NCBI GenBank assembly: GCA_039029355.1
Contig: JBCCGI010000070.1
Location: 1-41,961 of the forward strand
Origin: JBCCGI01 sp039029355
Lineage (GTDB): Bacteria > Planctomycetota > UBA1135 > GCA-002686595
DNA length: 41,961 nucleotides
Reading direction: 5' to 3'
In this document: positions 31,258 to 39,697 of the stretch, piece by piece
How the letters are laid out: each line of letters begins with the position of its first letter
Numbering within the stretch: position 1 is the first letter of the stretch
Made by a program: the position numbers and the translations under genes
Notes under the pieces: generated by a model
What the model saw: the letters and a program-made list of their open reading frames with translations, nothing else
The model's database searches: none
What the model was told of the DNA's origin: nothing

Positions 31258-31823
31258 GCGGCGCGCGGCTCGCCGCGGCGCTGCTCGCGCTCTTCGCCTC
31301 GGCGGCGTGGGGGCAGACCGACGCCGGCTACGAGCGCGTGCAGGCGCTGGTGCGGGAGCGCCGCTTCGGAGCGGCGTGGGAGTCGCTCGGCGACGTTGGG
31401 GATCCGCTCCTGGCGGCGCGCGCGCGCGCCGACCTCCTGTACTTCGGCCGCGACTTCGCGGGCGCGCTCGACGCGGCGCGGGACGGGCTGGAGCAGACGC
31501 CCGGGGACCTCGCGCTCCTGCACCGCGCGCTGTCGGCCGCCCTGTGGATGCGCGACGGCTCGGCGGCCGAGCCGCTCCACGGGCGGCTCGTGCAGGCGCT
31601 CGCCGACGCGCAGCTCGACGAGGGCGCGCGCGGCTGGTGGGACGCGACCGCGGCCGACCTCGGCACCGCCGCCGGCGACCTCGTCGCGGGTGGTGACGAG
31701 CGCGCCGCCCGCCTGCGCCGCGCGCGGGTCGGGACCTTCGCCGCGCTCTCGGTGCTGCTGGGCGCGCTGCTCGCGCTCGCTCTGGCGCCCCGGCGTTCGA
31801 ACGCTTCGAGCACAACGAGCTGA
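31254..31823 (+). CDS. Small secreted or membrane protein with TPR-like helices
   Basis: This 189-residue protein has an N-terminal signal peptide (1-20, ending AAWGQ), a helical middle with TPR-like spacing (YERVQALVRERRFGAAWESLG, then FAGALDAARDGLEQTPGDLALL) and a C-terminal hydrophobic helix (about 160-177) followed by a short basic tail. It would face the periplasm, anchored by the C-terminal helix. It begins within the stop of the spermidine-synthase-like gene (GTGA). I do not recognise a family. The 138-base stretch after it (31824-31961) holds no gene and only a candidate promoter. Confidence 0.6.
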   Translation: MSGARLAAALLALFASAAWGQTDAGYERVQALVRERRFGAAWESLGDVGDPLLAARARADLLYFGRDFAGALDAARDGLEQTPGDLALLHRALSAALWMRDGSAAEPLHGRLVQALADAQLDEGARGWWDATAADLGTAAGDLVAGGDERAARLRRARVGTFAALSVLLGALLALALAPRRSNASSTTS

Positions 31824-31948
31824 CCGGCACCCGCGGCGTGCCCCGCGGCATGCAAGTGCCCGGCGCCGCGTGTCCGCCGCTCACGCCGGCGCGCCCCTAC
31901 CGGGCGGGAATTGGAGACGGCTCGGCGGGGGCGTGCGGCCGGGCGCCT

Positions 31949-31954
31949 TACACT
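31949..31954 (+). promoter_or_regulatory. Candidate -10 element (TACACT) adjacent to the amidohydrolase start
   Basis: TACACT ends 7 bases before the ATG at 31962, with no Shine-Dalgarno between. It fits the leaderless pattern described for tolC and the nucleotidyltransferase gene. No -35 at the right spacing is evident. Confidence 0.35.
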
Positions 31955-31961
31955 CCTCGCC

Positions 31962-33323
31962 ATGCAGTCGCTCCACCGCTCCTCTCTCGCGTTCGCACTC
32001 GCCGTCTGCATCGCCTCCGCCGCGCAGGCCCGGCCCTCCGTCCAGGAGCTCGAGCCCGAGGCCGCGCCCATCCGCGTGCTGCACTGCGGCACGCTGCTCG
32101 CCGTGCCGGGCGAGGCGGCGCGCTCGGAGGTGTCACTCGTCGTCCGCGCGGGGCGCGTGGCGCGGGTGATCGACGGCTTTGTCGAGGAGCTGCGCGGCGT
32201 CGAGCAGCCGCTCGAGATCGTCGACCTACGCGAGTACACCGTGCTGCCCGGGCTGATCGACTGCCACACGCACCTCACCGGGCAGTCGGTGCCGCTCCCC
32301 GAGCGCATCCGTCGCACGCTGAGCGAGACCGAGGCCCACGCCGCGATCGACGGCGTGGTGTACGCCGAGCGCACGCTGATGGCCGGCTTCACGACCGCGC
32401 GCAACGTCGGCTCGCGCGGCTCGACCGGGCTCGCGCTGCGCGACCGGATCGAGTCCGGCATGATCCCCGGGCCGCGGCTGCTCGTGTCCGGGCCGTCGGT
32501 CACCGTCACCGGCGGGCACGGCGACTGGACCAACTCCGTGTCGCCGGTGCTGCGCCCCGAGCGCGGCCCCGAGACGATGACCGCCGACGGGCCGGCCGAG
32601 GTCCGCAAGGCCGTGCGCGCGCGCATCCGCGAGGGCGTCGACCTGATCAAGATCACCGCCACCGGCGGCGTGCTGAGCATGACCGCCGCCGGCGTCGACC
32701 AGCAGTTCTTCGAGGACGAGCTCGCCGCGATCGTCGAGGCCGCGCGCCGCATGGGCCGCAAGGTCGCCGCCCACGCCCACGGCGCCGATGGCATCAAGGC
32801 CGCGCTGCGCGCCGGGGTATCGTCGATCGAGCATGGCACCTACCTCGACGACGAGGCCATCGCGCTCTTCGTCGAGACCGGCGCCTACCTCGTGCCCACC
32901 ATCCACGCCGGCAAGTACGTCGCCGAGATGGCCGAGGTGGAGGGCTACTACCCGCCCGAGATCCGGGCCAAGGCCTCGACCGTCGGCCCGGTGATGCAGG
33001 GCGCCCTGGGCCGCGCCTTCTCGGGCGGCGTGCGCATCGCCTTCGGCACGGACGTCGGCGTGGGGGACCACGGGACCAACGCGCTCGAGTTCGTCTACAT
33101 GGAGGAGGCCGGCATCCCGCCGGTCGACTGCCTGATCTCCGCCACGCTCAACGCGGCCGACCTCTGCGGGCTCGGCGACCAGATCGGCACGCTGGAGGCG
33201 GGCAAGTGGGCCGACGCGATCGCGGTGCAAGGCGATCCACAGGAGGACCTGACGACGCTCCAGCGCGTCGAGTTCGTGATGAAGGAAGGGACGATCTATC
33301 GGAGCCCCGACCCGCGCGACTGA
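31962..33323 (+). CDS. Secreted metal-dependent amidohydrolase (imidazolonepropionase / Xaa-Pro dipeptidase-like)
   Basis: This 453-residue protein has a signal peptide (1-23) and a complete amidohydrolase-superfamily metal site. The motifs are HTH (H102, H104), the bridging lysine K230 in IKITATGG, H271/H273 in AHAHG, H291 in SIEHG, and the catalytic D364 in FGTDVG. The closest subgroup is the cytosolic-like or secreted imidazolonepropionase-related family, which includes Xaa-Arg and Xaa-Pro dipeptidases, so a dipeptide or N-acyl amino acid substrate is likely but unproven. It is transcribed alone and converges with the HEAT gene cluster. Two palindromes in the 24-base gap after it may be a terminator. 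Confidence 0.9.
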   Translation: MQSLHRSSLAFALAVCIASAAQARPSVQELEPEAAPIRVLHCGTLLAVPGEAARSEVSLVVRAGRVARVIDGFVEELRGVEQPLEIVDLREYTVLPGLIDCHTHLTGQSVPLPERIRRTLSETEAHAAIDGVVYAERTLMAGFTTARNVGSRGSTGLALRDRIESGMIPGPRLLVSGPSVTVTGGHGDWTNSVSPVLRPERGPETMTADGPAEVRKAVRARIREGVDLIKITATGGVLSMTAAGVDQQFFEDELAAIVEAARRMGRKVAAHAHGADGIKAALRAGVSSIEHGTYLDDEAIALFVETGAYLVPTIHAGKYVAEMAEVEGYYPPEIRAKASTVGPVMQGALGRAFSGGVRIAFGTDVGVGDHGTNALEFVYMEEAGIPPVDCLISATLNAADLCGLGDQIGTLEAGKWADAIAVQGDPQEDLTTLQRVEFVMKEGTIYRSPDPRD

Positions 33324-33325
33324 GC

Positions 33326-33349
33326 CGGGGCCCCGAGAGGCGGCCGCCT
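33326..33349. terminator. Paired palindromes between convergent genes, candidate bidirectional terminator
   Basis: CGGGGCCCCG (33326-33335) and AGGCGGCCGCCT (33338-33349) are perfect palindromes in the short gap between the amidohydrolase and the last HEAT gene. The second overlaps the HEAT gene stop. No T-tract accompanies them. Confidence 0.35.
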
Positions 33350-35456
33350 ACGGATAGTCGACGACGCCCTGGCGCGCGTTCGGATCGCGCAGGGTCGGCA
33401 GCACGGCGTCGTAGTTCGCGGTCACCATCAGGTGCGCGTTCCAAGGCAGGTCCTCGGGGTCGCTGATCCGACCCGTCGCGACCGAGATCCACGCGCGCGA
33501 CAGGTGACTCGGGTCGTCGCGCAGCCGCTCGCACAGCTTGGGCAGCGGCCGCGGATCCTTCACCCAGCCCAGGGCTGCGGCGATCGAGGCCTGCACCTCC
33601 GGCGCGGAGGCGCGCAGCAGCATGTTCGACAGCACCGTGCCCGCGAGCCCGTCGCCGAGCAGCGAGAGCCCGATCGCGACGCGCTGCAGCGAGCCCGGCC
33701 GGTTCGACGACTCGGCCAGGAGCTCGCGCAGCGGCTCCAGGGCGCTCTCGGCGCCGATCATCCCGAGCGCCAGGGCGGCGTAGCCGCGCAGCACCGACGA
33801 GCCCGAGTCCTCGAGCCGCTCGAGCAGCGGCTCGCGTGCCTCGCGGTCGCGCAGCATCCCGAGCGCGATCGCCACCGCCCCGACGACGTCGGCGTTGCGG
33901 CTCTTGCGCAGCGCATCGCGCAGGGCGGTCGCGGCGTCCGGCGAGGGCATCTCGCCGCGGTCGTAGGAGCTCTCCTCGAGCACACCGAGCGCGAGCGCGG
34001 TCCAGGCCAGCTGCATGCCGCGGTTGCGTTCCAGCTGCCGCGTAAGGAAGCGCCGCGTCGGCTCCATGCCCGCCAGCGGCTCGTCCGCCACCCCGGGCCG
34101 GCTCGCCGCGCGCGCCATGGAGATCATCGCGAGGTAGCGCGTCAGCCGGTCCGCACCCGCGCCCACGACGACACGCTCGAGGTCGGCCAGGAGGTCGCCG
34201 TCGGTCGACATGCCGAGGTCGCCCAGCGCGAGCACCGCGCCGTTGCGGACCTCGGTCGGGGTCTTGGCGTGCGTGCCGATCGTCTCGATCAGGGCCTCGA
34301 GCGCCGCGCGGCGCTCGGGCTCCGGCGCGCCCGCGGCCAGGTGGGCGAGGGCGAAGGGCGCCTGCGAGCGGGCGACGTCGGCCTGGTGGCGGTCGGCGAG
34401 GAACGCGGCGACGGTCTGGATCTGGCCCGCGAGCGTGACCGGGCCGGTCGACGACGAGCCGCCGCTCGCGTCGGCCTCGCGCACCGGCATGCCGCAGAAG
34501 CCCATCGCGACCAGGATCGCGCCCTGCACCTCGGGGCGCTCGTCGGGCAGCATCACCGCCAGCTTGCGGTACAGGTTCAGGTGGAAGACCGGGTCGATCT
34601 GCCGCTCGGCGATCAGCGCGAGCGAGTAGGCGGCGAAGGCCCGCAGCCGGTGCCCGACCTTCGAGCGCCCGAGCAGCTCGCGGCCCTCCTTGGTGTCGGC
34701 GAGTACGCTGACGAGGGAGGGCTCCCAGAAGATCTCGCCGCGGATGCCGAGGGCGAGCAGCGCGCCTTCGGAGATCTCCTGGCTGCCGTCGCGCAGGTAG
34801 TGGCGCGCGGCGGCGTTGAAGTTCCAGTCGCCGTCGACGGGATAGTCGCGCAGCTTGGCAAGCGCCTGGAGGGCGTAGACGACCAGCTCCTTGCGGCCGC
34901 CGATTTCCAGCACTTCGAGCAGCGCCGGCTGCACCAGCTCGGTGACGTCGTTCGCGGTGGCGCGCAGCGCCACCGGGCGCTGCTCGACCTGCCCGCGGCC
35001 GAGGAAGAAGTCGCCCGCACCGGTCGACGCCAGCAACTCGGCGGCGCGCCCGACCGGCAGGTAGTCCCAGCGGTTGTAGTGCCACCAGAGCTGCCACGAC
35101 GTCGGGTCCGCGACCGGCGGCTGGCCGTCCGGGGTGGACGGCTCGTCCGGCGGGACCGCGGGCGCCGCGCCCGGGGGCGGCATGCCCGGGACCGGCGGCC
35201 CTGTCGGCGCGACCGGCGTGCCGCCCGGCCCGGCGCCGAAGTCCCCCGGACCGCCGATCGGCGGGGGAGGGGTGCCGGGGTTCGTGCCTCCCGTGCCCCC
35301 CCCGGTGCCGTCCGGGACGGTGTCGCCGGGGCCGGTGTACGTACCGCCGGCCCCACCCGGGCCGCCCACGCCGCCCTGCAGCGCGAGGGCGGGGGGAGCA
35401 AAGAGGAGCCCGGCGAGAGCCAGCGGAGCGAAGGAGAGGCGTTGCGTCAGCTTCAT
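33348..35456 (-). CDS. Secreted HEAT-repeat protein (paralogue 4 of the tandem cluster)
   Basis: This 702-residue protein has a signal peptide (1-26), a long Gly/Pro-rich linker (28-118) that includes YTGPGDT, and a Trp-rich motif (W121, W124, W125; SWQLWWHYN). About 500 residues of HEAT-like repeats follow, with ALALGMIG-type cores. It shares with its three upstream neighbours the RLRAFAAYSLALI block and the terminal LPW element (DLPWNAHLMVTANYD). Its last residues, GVVDYP, differ from the LNL endings of the others, and it is the most divergent member. It is the last gene of a minus-strand run, 54 bases after the preceding stop. No enzyme motif is visible; a scaffold or binding role in the envelope is inference. 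Confidence 0.75.
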   Translation of the reverse strand: MKLTQRLSFAPLALAGLLFAPPALALQGGVGGPGGAGGTYTGPGDTVPDGTGGGTGGTNPGTPPPPIGGPGDFGAGPGGTPVAPTGPPVPGMPPPGAAPAVPPDEPSTPDGQPPVADPTSWQLWWHYNRWDYLPVGRAAELLASTGAGDFFLGRGQVEQRPVALRATANDVTELVQPALLEVLEIGGRKELVVYALQALAKLRDYPVDGDWNFNAAARHYLRDGSQEISEGALLALGIRGEIFWEPSLVSVLADTKEGRELLGRSKVGHRLRAFAAYSLALIAERQIDPVFHLNLYRKLAVMLPDERPEVQGAILVAMGFCGMPVREADASGGSSSTGPVTLAGQIQTVAAFLADRHQADVARSQAPFALAHLAAGAPEPERRAALEALIETIGTHAKTPTEVRNGAVLALGDLGMSTDGDLLADLERVVVGAGADRLTRYLAMISMARAASRPGVADEPLAGMEPTRRFLTRQLERNRGMQLAWTALALGVLEESSYDRGEMPSPDAATALRDALRKSRNADVVGAVAIALGMLRDREAREPLLERLEDSGSSVLRGYAALALGMIGAESALEPLRELLAESSNRPGSLQRVAIGLSLLGDGLAGTVLSNMLLRASAPEVQASIAAALGWVKDPRPLPKLCERLRDDPSHLSRAWISVATGRISDPEDLPWNAHLMVTANYDAVLPTLRDPNARQGVVDYP

Positions 35457-35510
35457 GTCGCGTTCCGAACGGGAGATCCGACGGGGCCGCTCCGTAACAG
35501 GGGGAGCGGG

Positions 35511-37514
35511 CTAGGGCAGTCCCAGCAGGCTGTAGCCTGCCCTATCAAACAAAGTCGGTGGGGCAGACTGCACGGAGAGTGCCAAAGTGCGGAAAGTCTT
35601 CCACGGAAGCGGTTCGGGAAGGGCCACCCGCCCCAGGGCGTCGAGGGCGACCGCGCGGGTGGCGTCGGGCTGGGTGGGGCGGCTCGCCGCGGCGAGCCGC
35701 GGGGCGAAGGCCCGCACGTCGCGCACCCGCCCCAGCCCCGCGGCGCAGGCGGACTGGCGCACCGCCGGCCCGGCGCTGGCCAGGCGGCGGGCCAGCAGGC
35801 CCACCACCTCCGGGTCGCCGAGCTGGGCCAGGCCCTCGGCGGCGGCGAGCTGCAGGCCGGGCTGGAGGCCCTCCTGGTCGAGCTCGGCGCGGAGCGGCTC
35901 GACCGCGCGCCCGTCGCCGAGGAGCCCGAGGGCGACCGCGCAGCGACCCGCGACGAACGGGTCGGCGCCCTCCAGGCCCTCGATCAGGGCGGGCACCGCC
36001 CGCTCATCGCGGGCGAGCCCCAGGGACAAAGCGTAGGCGGCCTTGTTGTCGGAACGTGAGCCGTTGGTGAAGGCGCTGCGCAGCGCCGACTTGGTGCCGG
36101 AGGAGAACTCCAGCCCGCGGTCTTCAAGCGCCCGTCCGAGCAGGCCGAGCGCGAGCGCGGCCCAGGGCTTCTCGTCGGAGCGGCCGCGGCCCAAGACGCC
36201 CACCAGGTGGCGCTCCACCTCGGACGTGGCCTCGGTGGGAAGCCCCCCCGTGCCGGGGCGTCCCGCAACCCGCGCCAGCGCCACGTGGGACGCGTGCCGG
36301 CCGAGGCGGTCGGACAGGTCGTTCGAGGCGTCCTTGAGCGCGATGCGGATGCGCTCGTCGAGCGCGTCGTCGTCGGCGTCGCCGAGCTCGCCGAGCGCCA
36401 GCACCGCCGCGCTCGCCAGCTCGCGCGGCGACTTGGCGCGCGGCTCGAGCAGACCCACGAGCAGCGGCACCAGCGCGCTCTTCCAGGCCTCGCGCACCGT
36501 CGGCGTGGACTCCTGCAGGCGGCTGACCAGCCCGTGCACCGCGGCCGCGCGCACCACGCGGTGCTGCAGCGGGTTGCGCACCGTGGCGAAGAGCGCCCCC
36601 TCGGCGCAGCGCGTCGAGGTCATCAGGCGCTCGTCCTCGGGCGGCGCGAGCGGCGTCCCGCGGTGCAGCCAACCCAGCGCCAGGGCCGCGGCGACGTCGA
36701 CGTCGACGGCCGCGAGCTCCTCGCCCTGCAGCAGGGCGATCAGGTGGTGCTCGGCGAAGCGCCGCACGTCCTCGCGCTCGGTGGCCTCGGCCAGGAGCCC
36801 GAGGGCGTACGCCGCGAAGGCCCGCTTGCGCAGCGGCACGCCGGCCTTGGCGCCGGCGGCGGCTCGGCCGGTGGACTCGTCGCGCGCGATCGCCGCGAGC
36901 ACGGGCGCCTGGGCGTCGAGGCCCAGCAGACCGAGGGCCACGATCGCCGCCTCACCCACCGACTGGCTCGGGTGGGACGCGAAGGGCAACAGCAGCTCGG
37001 CCACGGCGGCGCGCGCCTCCTCGTCGAGCCCGCGGGCGGACTTGGCGGCGGCGAAGACCGCGCTGCGCGCGACCTCGGTCTCGGGGCGGTCGGCGAGCAC
37101 CCCCTGCAGGAGCGGCAGGATCTGGCGCTCGACGTAGCCGTTGGCGGCCGAGCGCGCCGACACGATGCGGTCGCCGACGCTCGTGGCCCCGGTGGTGGGG
37201 CCGGCGGGGCTGAGCTGGCTCGGGCCCAGGAAGAGGTCGCGGTGGAGCGACCACCAGAGCGACCAGTGCGCGTCGTCGAGCACGCCTCCCGAGGAGGTCA
37301 GCGCCGCGGCGGCTCCGCCGGTCACCGGCGCTCCCGAGCCCGGACCGAACGGCGAGGTCGGCGAGGTCGGAGAGGCCGGGCTCGGCGAGGTCGGGAGCGG
37401 CGTGGTCGGGAAGGGGGGAAACGGCAGGCCGGGAGTCGGCCCGCTAGAGCACTGCAGAGCCGCGTGGGCGGACACGGAGAGGACCACAGACGCGACGAGG
37501 GCGGAACCCCGCAT
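35511..37514 (-). CDS. Secreted HEAT-repeat protein (paralogue 3 of the tandem cluster)
   Basis: This 667-residue protein has a signal peptide (about 1-19), a Pro/Ser/Thr-rich linker encoded by a short 9-base tandem repeat, and the Trp-rich motif at W84, W87, W88 (HWSLWWSLHRD). HEAT-type repeats follow with LALGLLG cores. The shared block RKRAFAAYALGLL plus EDVRRFA is present. The protein ends LPWKTF... PPTLFDRAGYSLLGLP. A good ribosome binding site (AGGAG on the minus strand, 37520-37524) lies 5 bases before the ATG at 37514 and confirms the start. It follows the previous gene by 22 bases. Function unknown. Confidence 0.77.
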   Translation of the reverse strand: MRGSALVASVVLSVSAHAALQCSSGPTPGLPFPPFPTTPLPTSPSPASPTSPTSPFGPGSGAPVTGGAAAALTSSGGVLDDAHWSLWWSLHRDLFLGPSQLSPAGPTTGATSVGDRIVSARSAANGYVERQILPLLQGVLADRPETEVARSAVFAAAKSARGLDEEARAAVAELLLPFASHPSQSVGEAAIVALGLLGLDAQAPVLAAIARDESTGRAAAGAKAGVPLRKRAFAAYALGLLAEATEREDVRRFAEHHLIALLQGEELAAVDVDVAAALALGWLHRGTPLAPPEDERLMTSTRCAEGALFATVRNPLQHRVVRAAAVHGLVSRLQESTPTVREAWKSALVPLLVGLLEPRAKSPRELASAAVLALGELGDADDDALDERIRIALKDASNDLSDRLGRHASHVALARVAGRPGTGGLPTEATSEVERHLVGVLGRGRSDEKPWAALALGLLGRALEDRGLEFSSGTKSALRSAFTNGSRSDNKAAYALSLGLARDERAVPALIEGLEGADPFVAGRCAVALGLLGDGRAVEPLRAELDQEGLQPGLQLAAAEGLAQLGDPEVVGLLARRLASAGPAVRQSACAAGLGRVRDVRAFAPRLAAASRPTQPDATRAVALDALGRVALPEPLPWKTFRTLALSVQSAPPTLFDRAGYSLLGLP
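37351..37392. repeat. Short 9-base tandem repeat in the linker of HEAT paralogue 3
   Basis: GGCGAGGTC occurs at 37351, 37360 and 37384 with a degenerate copy at 37369. On the minus strand it encodes an S-P-T triplet repeated in the disordered linker. Such a repeat could vary in copy number between strains. Confidence 0.55.
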
Positions 37515-37519
37515 GAGTT

Positions 37520-37524
37520 CTCCT
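37520..37524 (-). promoter_or_regulatory. Ribosome binding site (AGGAG) of HEAT paralogue 3
   Basis: AGGAG on the minus strand, 5 bases before the ATG at 37514, lies in the 22-base gap after the preceding gene. It allows independent initiation within the operon. Confidence 0.6.
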
Positions 37525-37536
37525 AGCTAGCGGATC

Positions 37537-39696
37537 CTAGAACAGGTTGAGCAGGCCGGTGCCCTGCGGGGCGAACAGCGTCTCGGGCGCTGCGTGCAGG
37601 TTGGCATCTACGGAATACGAAGCGGTCCACGGCAGCGTCGCCTCTTCGGCGATCCAGCCCAGTGCTGCCGCGGCGTACGAGCGCGCCGCGTCGGTCGCGC
37701 CGGTGTCGCCGAGCAGCGCGATCAGCGGCTCGACGGCGCGCGCGTCGCCCGAGCGGGCGAGCGCCTGGCTGATCGACGTCTGCGACGCGAGCGAGTGCGT
37801 CTTCGAGAGCAGCTCGACCAGGCGCGGCACGACCTCGGGCGAGCCGAGGAGGCCGAGCCCCAGCGCGGCCTCGCGCAGGAGGCGCGGCTGGAAGCGCGCG
37901 GTGGGGAGCAGCGTCAGGAGCGGCGACTCGCCGCTCGGAGAGGCGGACAGGCCCAGCGAAAGCGCCACGTAGGCGCGCGTCGGCTCGTCGCCGCGCTTCT
38001 CCAGCTTGCGCAACATCACGTCGGCGGCCTCGCCGTCGCGGGCGAGCCCGGTCGAGATCGCGTAGGCGCCGACCTCGCGCTCGACGCGCGCGTCGTCGCG
38101 CGCCAGCCGCAGGGCGCGCCGCGTCCCGTCGTCCTGGCCGCCGCCGTTCTCCCAGATGCCGAGCGCGAGCGCGCCCCAGGGCCGCATCACCGTGCCCCCG
38201 CGCCCGAACTCGTACATCAGATACGCGCGCTCGTCGCGCAGCGAGCCCGCCGCGCCGTCGCCCTTGCGACCGAGCACGCGCCCGAGCGCGATCAGCGCGA
38301 ACTGGCGTGCCGGGAGGTCGTTCGTCAGGTCCTCGACGCGCACCAGCGTGCGGCGGATGCGCTTGTCGAGCTCGTCGCCGTCGTTGTCGCCGATCTGGCC
38401 CAATGCGATCACGCACGACTGGATCAGCTCGCGCGGCTCGCGGCGGTGCGCGGCGAGCCGGTCGAACAGCTCTTCCGCGACGTGGCGCCGCAGCGCCTCG
38501 CGGTTGGGCCCCGCCGAGCGCGCGAGCAGCCGTCCGAGCGCGATCGGCACCTGTGCGCGCACGCGCCGGTCGCGGCTGCGCTCGCCGAGCAGGCCGCAGA
38601 GGTAGTCGACCTGGGCGGCGAGCGACGAGCCGGGCGGATCCGGCGCCTCGCCGCGGCGCGGCGCGGCGGCGGGGATCGCGCGCTGGTCCTCGATCGGCAC
38701 CAGGCCCAGGGCGTTGATGCAGGCGACGTCGAGATCGACCGACTCGCTCTTGTTGCCCTGGATGGTCCAGACGAGCTGGCTGACGACGTAGCGCCGCACG
38801 TCCTCGTTCGCCGAGCCGCTGCCGAGGAGACCGAGGGCATAGGCCGCGAAGGTCTGCACGCGCATCGGGACGCGGCGTCCGCCGAGGGTTTCCCGGCCGG
38901 CGCGCGTGCCGCGCGCGAGCTCGGCGAGCAGCGTGGCCGACGAGTCGGAGCCGAGGATGCCGAGCGCGAGCGCCGTGCTCTCGACCAGCGCCTGGTCGCC
39001 CTGGACGAGCAGGAGCTCGAGCGCGTCGGCGTAGTCGCTCTTCCGGTCCGCTGACCGTCCGGCACCGATCCGCGCGAGCGACAGAGCCGAGGCGGCCAGC
39101 AGGCCGTCCGCGTGCTCCGTGCGGACCGTCTCCAGCAGGCTCGGCACGATCTGCTCAAACACCACCGCGTCCGACGGCGGCGCGCCGACGAGGTCGGTGG
39201 TGCCGCCCCCGAGGAAGCTCCCGCCGCCGGTGACCGGGCGCGGCGGGCCGATCGGCTGGCCGACGAGGAAGGGCTCCTTGTTCAGCTCCCACCACCAGGT
39301 CCACGTCGTCAGGTCGAGGCCGAGCTGGGCGGCCGTCGTCGCCGGGTCAGCCGGCCCGAGGCCGGGCGTGCCGGGCAGGCCGCCGCCGGCTCCTCCGGGC
39401 GGGTTGCTGCCCGGGTTGTCGAAGGGCGGGATCGTCGGCTGCGTACCGTCGCCCCCGGCGGGGTCGGTGGGGCCGATGGGCGCGTCGCCAGCCGGCGGCG
39501 GGGGCGCGGTGTCTCCGGGCCCGGTGTAGTCCGGCGTATCGCGCGGCGTGACCGGCAGCTGTCCGACGGGGTCGCCGCCCAGGGAGCCCTGGGTGGGATC
39601 CTGGCCGCCTCCAGCGCCGGCGCCGACCTGGGCGGCGAGTGGCGCGGCCAGCAGCGCGACAAACGGGAGGGAGAGGGCGTGGCGAAGGCTCTTCAT
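37537..39696 (-). CDS. Secreted HEAT-repeat protein (paralogue 2 of the tandem cluster)
   Basis: This 719-residue protein is the longest of the four. It has a signal peptide (1-22), a Gly/Pro/Asp-rich linker (23-128) containing YTGPGDT as in paralogue 4, and the Trp-rich motif W132-T-W134-W-W136-E. A HEAT solenoid follows with repeated ALALGILG cores and the shared block MRVQTFAAYALGLL / EDVRRYV. It ends LPWTASYSVDANLH... APETLF... GLLNLF. The start ATG is one base after the stop of the upstream gene, so translation is likely coupled. No catalytic motif seen. Function unknown. Confidence 0.77.
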   Translation of the reverse strand: MKSLRHALSLPFVALLAAPLAAQVGAGAGGGQDPTQGSLGGDPVGQLPVTPRDTPDYTGPGDTAPPPPAGDAPIGPTDPAGGDGTQPTIPPFDNPGSNPPGGAGGGLPGTPGLGPADPATTAAQLGLDLTTWTWWWELNKEPFLVGQPIGPPRPVTGGGSFLGGGTTDLVGAPPSDAVVFEQIVPSLLETVRTEHADGLLAASALSLARIGAGRSADRKSDYADALELLLVQGDQALVESTALALGILGSDSSATLLAELARGTRAGRETLGGRRVPMRVQTFAAYALGLLGSGSANEDVRRYVVSQLVWTIQGNKSESVDLDVACINALGLVPIEDQRAIPAAAPRRGEAPDPPGSSLAAQVDYLCGLLGERSRDRRVRAQVPIALGRLLARSAGPNREALRRHVAEELFDRLAAHRREPRELIQSCVIALGQIGDNDGDELDKRIRRTLVRVEDLTNDLPARQFALIALGRVLGRKGDGAAGSLRDERAYLMYEFGRGGTVMRPWGALALGIWENGGGQDDGTRRALRLARDDARVEREVGAYAISTGLARDGEAADVMLRKLEKRGDEPTRAYVALSLGLSASPSGESPLLTLLPTARFQPRLLREAALGLGLLGSPEVVPRLVELLSKTHSLASQTSISQALARSGDARAVEPLIALLGDTGATDAARSYAAAALGWIAEEATLPWTASYSVDANLHAAPETLFAPQGTGLLNLF

Positions 39697-39697
39697 C

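Noticed and set aside
31824..31961. A small gene in the gap before the amidohydrolase
   Set aside because: Open frames through here are Arg/Pro-rich, lack a ribosome binding site and run on into other frames of real genes.
37351..37392. CRISPR-like array in the short tandem repeat
   Set aside because: The units are 9 bases, directly abutting, in frame and coding for a Ser-Pro-Thr linker; there are no spacers.
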